DNA from: an uncultured Dorea sp.
GTDB lineage: Bacteria > Bacillota > Clostridia > Lachnospirales > Lachnospiraceae
DNA: 37,093 nucleotides
Direction: 5' to 3'
NCBI GenBank assembly: GCA_910587575.1
Contig: CAJULU010000035.1
Coordinates: 1 to 37,093, forward strand
Shown: positions 32,384 through 37,093 of the stretch, in pieces
Layout: every line of letters starts with the position of its first letter
Numbering within the stretch: position 1 is the stretch's first letter
The notes under the pieces: generated by a model
What the model saw: only the letters and a program-made list of their open reading frames with translations
What the model was told of the DNA's origin: nothing
Database searches by the model: none
Translations under genes and position numbers: made by a program

Positions 32384-34810
32384 ATGAAGGAGACAATGAA
32401 GTGGACAAGATCCAGATTCCAGCCGAATCTTCCGCTGGGGGAGAATCGGACCAAAGTGACGGAATCGGCGGCACACCTGGCGCTGGCACGCAGAGCCGGA
32501 AGGGAGGGGATTGTCCTTTTGAAGAATGACAACCAGATGCTTCCGGTGAAAAAGGGAACCCGTCTTGCATTATTTGGAAAAGGCGTGTTTGACTATGTGA
32601 AAGGCGGCGGCGGAAGCGGGGACGTGACGGTTTCCCATGTGCATAATCTCTATGACGGACTGACGAAGCGGGAAGACGGAGTCAGTGTCTTTGAGCCGCT
32701 GGCAGGATTCTATCGTGAGAATGTAAAGCAGCAGTACAGGGACGGCACGATTCCGGGTATGGCGCAGGAACCGGAAATTCCGGCAGAACTTCTGGAAGAA
32801 GCCAGGCAGAATACGGATATGGCAATCATTGTGCTCAGCCGTTTCTCCGGTGAAGGCTGGGATCGCCAGAGTGTGGAATATGGAAGCCTGGTGCCAAGCG
32901 AAGGGAAGCAGGCAGAACAGAGCAGGCGCATTTTTGAAAACGGCGATTATTATCTGACTCTTCGTGAAAAGAAGATGGTGGATACAGTCTGTGCCAGCTT
33001 TCAGCAGGTTGCGGTTGTGTTAAATGTGGGCGGCATGGTAGATACGGACTGGTTAGTGAAAGAGGAGCGGATCTCTTCGGTGGTCCTGGCCTGGCAGGGA
33101 GGAATGGAAGGCGGCTTTGCGGCGGCAGATATTCTGCTGGGTATGGAGAGTCCGTCAGGGAAGCTTACGGATACCTTTGCCGCCAGTCTCGAAGATTATC
33201 CGTCTACGGCTGATTTCCACGAGTCCAAGGATTATGTGGATTATACAGAGGATGTCTATGTGGGCTACCGGTATTTTGAGACGATGGAAAATGGAGCCGG
33301 GAGGGTGAATTATCCCTTTGGGTTCGGGCTGTCTTACACTACGTTTCAGATTGAGGTTCTCTGGGCAGGAGAGAAGGACGGGAAGATTGCCGTAGGCGTA
33401 CAGGTAAAAAATACGGGAAATTATGCGGGGAAGGAGGTTGTGCAGGTGTATTACGGCGCACCCCAGGGGCTTCTTGGGAAACCGGCCAGACAGCTGGCGG
33501 CTTATCAGAAGACGGAGGAATTAAAGCCTGGGCAGACACAGGTACTGACCATTGCATTTCCGGTGGAATCCATGGCAAGCTATGATGATCTGGGTAAAGT
33601 GGCTGAGGCTGCATATGTTCTGGAAAAGGGCAGTTACCGGTTCTATGTGGGAAATTCTGTTCGGGATGCGAAAGAGACAGACTATACCTATGAACTTCCC
33701 AAAGACCGGGTTACACAGCAGCTGTCTCACCGGGCGGCGCCGTCACAGCTTACGGAGCGTATGGTTTCGGACGGTTCCATGGAGAAACTGCCGCTGACAC
33801 AGCCCAACGACTTTATGGAAAACGGACTGGGATGGAGCGCTGACGAGACGGAAGGCGTGGCGCCGATGGTGCGGGAGGTTCCAAGACATCTTCTGTTCGG
33901 TCTGGATAAAGAAACGGTTGGGGATAAGATTCTTCTGGACGATGTTGCGGCCGGGAATTCGGATCTTTCTGCATTTCTGGACCAGTTATCTGACCGTGAT
34001 CTGGCAGAACTTCTGGGAGGACAGCCCAATACAGGGGTGGCGAATACCTTCGGTTTCGGAAATCTTCCGGAATACGGGGTGCCGAACGTGATGACAGCGG
34101 ACGGGCCTGCCGGTCTTAGGATTGAGCCGAAGTGCGGGATCTGCACAACGGCGTGGCCGTGTTCCACTATGCTTGCGTCTACCTGGAACCCGCAGCTTGT
34201 AAGAGAAGTCGGGGCTGCTGCGGCCAGGGAAGTGAAGGAGAATAACATTGCCGTCTGGCTCGCTCCTGCGATGAATATTCACAGAAGCCCGCTGTGCGGG
34301 AGGAATTTTGAATATTATTCGGAGGATCCGGTTCTGACAGGCACCATAGCCGCTGCCATGGTAGAGGGAATCCAGTCCCAGAATATCGGGGCTGCCGTGA
34401 AGCATTTTGCCTGCAATAACAAAGAGACGAACCGGAAGAACAGCGACTCCAGGGTTTCCGAGCGTGCCCTTCGGGAGATCTATCTGAAAGGTTTTGAAAT
34501 CTGTGTGAAACAGTCACAGCCCTGGGTGCTTATGACGTCTTATAATCTGGTAAACGGATTCCGGGCATCCGAGTGTAAGGACCTGCTGGATGGGATTCTT
34601 AGGGATGAGTGGGGATTCCAGGGTGTCATTACCACAGACTGGTGGACGAAGGGGGAACATTACAAAGAGATTAAGGCTGGCAATGATATCAAGATGGGAA
34701 CCGGATATCCGGAACGTGTGCTGACGGCGCTTGAGAAGGGGCTGATTACCAGGGAAGAGATGGAGGTGTGCGCACGCAGGGTACTGGAGATGATTTTGAA
34801 GGTAGATTAG
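32384..34810 (+). CDS. Glycoside hydrolase family 3 with inverted domain order (beta-glucosidase-like)
   Basis: This 808-residue enzyme carries the GH3 modules in permuted order. The GH3 C-terminal alpha/beta domain comes first (residues 30-290, including REGIVLLKNDNQMLPVKKGT). A fibronectin-III-like domain follows at about 310-420 (YPFGFGLSYTTFQIEVL). The catalytic (beta/alpha)8 domain is last, from about 530 to 808: NVMTADGPAGLRIEP, WLAPAMNIHRSPLCGRNFEY, AVKHFACNNKETNR and GVITTDWW, whose Asp752 is the expected nucleophile. Inverted GH3 beta-glucosidases are known in Ruminococcus albus and Butyrivibrio. No signal peptide is seen, so it is probably cytoplasmic. GGAGG is eight bases upstream of the start. 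Confidence 0.93.
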   Translation: MKETMKWTRSRFQPNLPLGENRTKVTESAAHLALARRAGREGIVLLKNDNQMLPVKKGTRLALFGKGVFDYVKGGGGSGDVTVSHVHNLYDGLTKREDGVSVFEPLAGFYRENVKQQYRDGTIPGMAQEPEIPAELLEEARQNTDMAIIVLSRFSGEGWDRQSVEYGSLVPSEGKQAEQSRRIFENGDYYLTLREKKMVDTVCASFQQVAVVLNVGGMVDTDWLVKEERISSVVLAWQGGMEGGFAAADILLGMESPSGKLTDTFAASLEDYPSTADFHESKDYVDYTEDVYVGYRYFETMENGAGRVNYPFGFGLSYTTFQIEVLWAGEKDGKIAVGVQVKNTGNYAGKEVVQVYYGAPQGLLGKPARQLAAYQKTEELKPGQTQVLTIAFPVESMASYDDLGKVAEAAYVLEKGSYRFYVGNSVRDAKETDYTYELPKDRVTQQLSHRAAPSQLTERMVSDGSMEKLPLTQPNDFMENGLGWSADETEGVAPMVREVPRHLLFGLDKETVGDKILLDDVAAGNSDLSAFLDQLSDRDLAELLGGQPNTGVANTFGFGNLPEYGVPNVMTADGPAGLRIEPKCGICTTAWPCSTMLASTWNPQLVREVGAAAAREVKENNIAVWLAPAMNIHRSPLCGRNFEYYSEDPVLTGTIAAAMVEGIQSQNIGAAVKHFACNNKETNRKNSDSRVSERALREIYLKGFEICVKQSQPWVLMTSYNLVNGFRASECKDLLDGILRDEWGFQGVITTDWWTKGEHYKEIKAGNDIKMGTGYPERVLTALEKGLITREEMEVCARRVLEMILKVD

Positions 34811-34834
34811 GCTGGCCATCTGCTGTCCGAAGCT

Positions 34835-34883
34835 TTCCCGTCAGCTGTGCCTTCCGCAAATTGGGAGGTGCAGCTGACGGGAA
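34835..34883. terminator. Long hairpin between convergent genes
   Basis: TTCCCGTCAGCTG (34835-34847) pairs perfectly with CAGCTGACGGGAA (34871-34883), a 13-base stem with a 23-base loop. It lies between the GH3 stop and the convergent aminotransferase stop. No T-run follows on either strand, so it may be a bidirectional terminator of weaker type or an RNA-stabilising structure. Confidence 0.55.
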
Positions 34884-34901
34884 TGAATTCCCAGACACGC
34901 T

Positions 34902-36011
34902 CTAAGCCAGCAGTTCGCCAAGACAGCGTAAAAGCCTGTCGTTATCTTCTGGTTTCATGATACAGAACCGTATAAATTCTCCCTTCAGTTCTGCGAAGGA
35001 AGAGCAGTCTCTGATCATCATTCCCTGTCTGACGGCATGTTCAAATACGTCAAAAGAGGTAAGCCCCTCTTTCAGAATTTTCAGCAGAATAAAATTCCCG
35101 TAAGCTGGATAAACTTTTACATACCGGAAGTCTTTTAAGGCAGTCAGACATTTCTGGCGTTCTGAAAGAATCAGTTCTCTTGTGCGGGTAATATAATCCG
35201 TATCCTGCAGCAGCAATTCACCGGCATAAGCGCCGATACTGTTTAATGACCAGGGATTCTGGTGACGCTTCAGGTTATCTAAGAATTCCCTGTTACTGGT
35301 AATTCCGTATCCCAGACGCAGTCCGGGGGCGGCGAAGAACTTGGATACGCCCCGCAGAACCATCAGATTTTCGTAATACGCAGTCAGAGGCACCGCAGTA
35401 ATCGCCTCTACAGAAGGTGCGAATTCTACATAGGTTTCATCAATCATCACGAAGATCCGGCGTTTGCCGCAGAATCTGACCAGCGCATCCAGTTCCTCCC
35501 GGGTGAGGGCAGATGAGGTGGGATTGTTCGGATTGCATAGGATCAGAAAATCAACATCATCGGCAAGTGAAGATTTCAGATCATCCAGATGAAAGCAGAA
35601 GTCCTGCCGTTCCTCCAGATTGTAATGAGAAATCCGGCCGCCTGTGAGGGACAGTTCCCTTTCATATTCCGAATAAGTAGGCCCGATCACTAAGGCGTGC
35701 TTTGCGTGCCGCTGGCTGATCAGTAAGGAGATCAGTTCCGTGGAACCGTTGCCGGTCACCACGTGATTCAAGTCTGTCCCGCAGTAGGAAGCAATTACCT
35801 GCCGCAATGACTTGTAGTCCCTGTCCGGGTAGCTGGTGATGATGTCCAGATGTTCTGCAAGGGCCTGGCGCACCGGGGCGGACAGGCCGAGAGGATTTAC
35901 GTTTGCTCCGAATTTTATAATCGTTTCTTTGGGAATCCCATAGTATTGTTCTATCTTCTCAATATCACTGCCATGAAATGCAGGACGGGTCTGAGTCTTC
36001 TCTTTTAACAT
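34902..36011 (-). CDS. Class I/II PLP aminotransferase (HisC/CobD-like)
   Basis: This 369-residue protein is a fold-type I PLP enzyme resembling histidinol-phosphate aminotransferases and L-threonine-O-3-phosphate decarboxylase CobD. FGANVNPLGLSAPVRQALAE near residue 37 is the typical N-terminal substrate segment. VTGNGSTELISLLI, LILCNPNNPTSSALTREELD, MIDETYVEF and LRGVSKFFAAPGLRLGY, with the PLP lysine in VSKFFA, are standard. No his or cob genes are nearby, so the two activities cannot be separated here. I choose ATG 36011, which has GAAGG about nine bases upstream. An upstream ATG at 36038 is possible but adds an atypical N-terminus. Confidence 0.85.
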   Translation of the reverse strand: MLKEKTQTRPAFHGSDIEKIEQYYGIPKETIIKFGANVNPLGLSAPVRQALAEHLDIITSYPDRDYKSLRQVIASYCGTDLNHVVTGNGSTELISLLISQRHAKHALVIGPTYSEYERELSLTGGRISHYNLEERQDFCFHLDDLKSSLADDVDFLILCNPNNPTSSALTREELDALVRFCGKRRIFVMIDETYVEFAPSVEAITAVPLTAYYENLMVLRGVSKFFAAPGLRLGYGITSNREFLDNLKRHQNPWSLNSIGAYAGELLLQDTDYITRTRELILSERQKCLTALKDFRYVKVYPAYGNFILLKILKEGLTSFDVFEHAVRQGMMIRDCSSFAELKGEFIRFCIMKPEDNDRLLRCLGELLA

Positions 36012-36184
36012 GATAATAGTACCTTCTTTCTCATTCATATTCCCAGGGCATACTGTGTTTCGGGTGGACTTCTTTCATAATAAAATATACTTTAACATGT
36101 TTGGCTGTCTGACTCAATGAATGGGAGGTATTTTTTTCTTTTTTTTCAATTTCACATACATTTCATACCGTTTGAGAAATTTTA

Positions 36185-36193
36185 TGTTAGAAT
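36185..36193 (+). promoter_or_regulatory. Extended -10 promoter candidate of the TlpA-like gene
   Basis: TGTTAGAAT (TG at 36185-36186, TAGAAT at 36188-36193) lies about 120 bases upstream of the lipoprotein start. The rest of the 302-base region 36012-36313 has T-rich tracts (36130-36150) and no gene. No -35 match was found at the usual spacing. Confidence 0.35.
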
Positions 36194-36313
36194 AAGAACT
36201 GCTAATACAAAATGGATGCTGCCGTACAATATCTGGATGGGCGGCAGGTGTCAGATAAGAATCCGAAGTACGTCAGCAGGAAAATAGAAAAAATATAGAA
36301 AAGAGGTTAGATT

Positions 36314-36940
36314 ATGAGATTCAGAAAGAACGTATTATGTGGTTTACTGGCTGCAGCCATGTGCAGCACACTCGTTTTAAACGGCTGTTCATCCGGGGAA
36401 AAGCCTTTATCCGGAGAAAACGGGACGGAGGCAGAGGAGGAACAAGATAAGACTGGAGGGGCGGCCGATGGCTCCGGAGAAGGGAATCTGGGTGATTTCA
36501 CCATGAAGGATCTGAATGATGAGACTTATACACAGGAAATGTTTGCGGACTATGATCTTACCATGATCAATGTGTTTACGACCTGGTGCACGCCCTGTGT
36601 CAGAGAGATCCCGGATCTGGAGAAGATTTACCAGGAAATGAAAGATGACGGGGTCGGCGTAGCCGGCATCGTCCTGGATGCTGCGGATGGTTCTGGTGAG
36701 ACAGACGGTGAAACGGTAGAGAAAGCAAAGATGCTGGCAGAAAAGACAGGGGTGTCTTATCCGTTTCTGATACCGGACGAGGGCTATCTGAACGGAAGGC
36801 TTGCCGGGATTCAGGCTGTACCGGAGACGTTTTTCGTAGACAGGGATGGAAATATCGTTGGAGAGACGTATTCCGGCAGCCGTTCCTTTGAGGATTGGAA
36901 AAGTATCATAGAAAAAGAACTGGAAGGGGTTACGAGATGA
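36314..36940 (+). CDS. TlpA-family thiol-disulfide oxidoreductase lipoprotein
   Basis: This 208-residue secreted protein has a lipoprotein signal with lipobox LNGC and lipidated Cys25. An acidic, glycine-rich linker (residues 28-58) follows, then a thioredoxin-fold domain. The redox motif is WCTPC (Trp91 to Cys95), and the cis-proline loop is AVPETFFVD near residue 172. It would act on the outer face of the membrane, reducing or exchanging disulfides in exported proteins. The next gene starts inside its stop codon (ATGA overlap), and genes of this pair commonly sit beside a membrane electron carrier. Confidence 0.92.
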   Translation: MRFRKNVLCGLLAAAMCSTLVLNGCSSGEKPLSGENGTEAEEEQDKTGGAADGSGEGNLGDFTMKDLNDETYTQEMFADYDLTMINVFTTWCTPCVREIPDLEKIYQEMKDDGVGVAGIVLDAADGSGETDGETVEKAKMLAEKTGVSYPFLIPDEGYLNGRLAGIQAVPETFFVDRDGNIVGETYSGSRSFEDWKSIIEKELEGVTR

Positions 36941-37086
36941 GTCGTTTCTTACGGCCGCCCTGGGCCGGAATCTGTCTGGCGGCGGCAGGGCTTGGGCTGA
37001 TGGCATTCGGCATATACCGGGGAGAGATGGCAGTCGTGCTGGAGAAAGCGGTTAATATCTGTATGGAGTGTATTGGAATTGGCTAG
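36937..37086 (+). CDS. CD1871A-family CXXC small membrane protein
   Basis: This 49-residue protein has one membrane helix (residues 9-26, WAGICLAAAGLGLMAFGIY) and a conserved tail, VVLEKAVNICMECIGIG. Its CXXC (Cys42-Cys45) is the hallmark of CD1871A-type small proteins found next to TlpA-like lipoproteins in clostridia. Its start overlaps the TlpA stop by four bases, so the pair is translationally coupled. It may pass electrons to the lipoprotein thioredoxin. The gene ends seven bases before the window edge. A CcdA- or ferredoxin-like gene would be expected next but lies outside. Confidence 0.8.
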   Translation: MSRFLRPPWAGICLAAAGLGLMAFGIYRGEMAVVLEKAVNICMECIGIG

Positions 37087-37093
37087 TACATCA
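37083..37093. repeat. Possible start of another copy of the palindromic repeat
   Basis: The last 11 bases, CTAGTACATCA, are identical to 4252-4262, the terminus of the 164-bp palindromic element. The window ends here, so the copy cannot be confirmed. The stop codon TAG of the preceding gene is part of the match. Confidence 0.4.

Noticed and set aside
31404..32387. Long plus-strand open frame of 327 codons
   Set aside because: It is antisense to the well-supported CoA-disulfide-reductase fusion and reflects the GC-rich codon pattern of that gene.

Overview
The window looks like a chromosomal segment of an anaerobic Bacillota, most likely a Lachnospiraceae-type gut clostridium (Ruminococcus gnavus, Dorea or Blautia-like). 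This rests on strong GGAGG ribosome sites, AT-rich coding, a LoaP-type NusG paralog heading a polysaccharide operon, a CD1871A-type CXXC small membrane protein beside a TlpA lipoprotein, and an inverted-domain GH3 beta-glucosidase. No rRNA, tRNA, CRISPR array or intact transposase was seen by eye.

Region 1 (1-8300) is patchwork accessory DNA. It holds a DUF523 protein, a 58-residue small protein, a truncated XRE regulator with a membrane tail, an MBL-fold hydrolase, a decapitated HTH fragment, a LysR regulator, two palindromic MITE-like repeats (4252-4415 and 4431-4561), a GNAT acetyltransferase, a second deleted copy of the HTH fragment and its upstream DNA, a methyltransferase, a B3/B4-domain protein and a MATE transporter.

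Region 2 (8640-28210) is a single-direction surface polysaccharide locus of about 19 kb. Two NusG paralogs, the second a LoaP-type antiterminator, precede a leader hairpin and the operon. In order come a DegT aminotransferase, a phosphoglycosyl transferase (initiation), two GT2 enzymes, a GT4, a Wzy-like polymerase, another GT2, a glycerophosphotransferase-like enzyme and a Wzx flippase. Then comes a precursor module: acyl carrier protein, FkbH-like HAD-IIIC protein, VOC protein, GNAT, a second DegT aminotransferase and an FdtA-like ketoisomerase. It suggests a glyceryl- or otherwise hydroxyacyl-decorated 3-amino sugar. Last come an FGGY kinase, an iron-dependent dehydrogenase and a LicC-like nucleotidyltransferase. 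With the glycerophosphotransferase-like enzyme these suggest a nucleotide-activated polyol or ketose phosphate used to decorate the polymer. No chain-length regulator and no dTDP-sugar synthesis genes lie in the window.

Region 3 (28270-37093) returns to core-like genes. It holds a minus-strand free-standing TNT-like NADase toxin domain with a probable acidic immunity partner, an 856-residue fusion of CoA-disulfide reductase, rhodanese, sulfite-reductase-like and ferredoxin domains, a GH3 glycosidase with inverted domains, a HisC/CobD-like aminotransferase, and a TlpA lipoprotein overlapping a CD1871A-type protein. The last 11 bases match the terminus of the palindromic repeat at 4252, so another copy may start at the window edge.

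The most interesting material is the two precursor modules of the polysaccharide locus, the tandem NusG paralogs with paired palindromes upstream, the orphan TNT pair, and the palindromic repeat.
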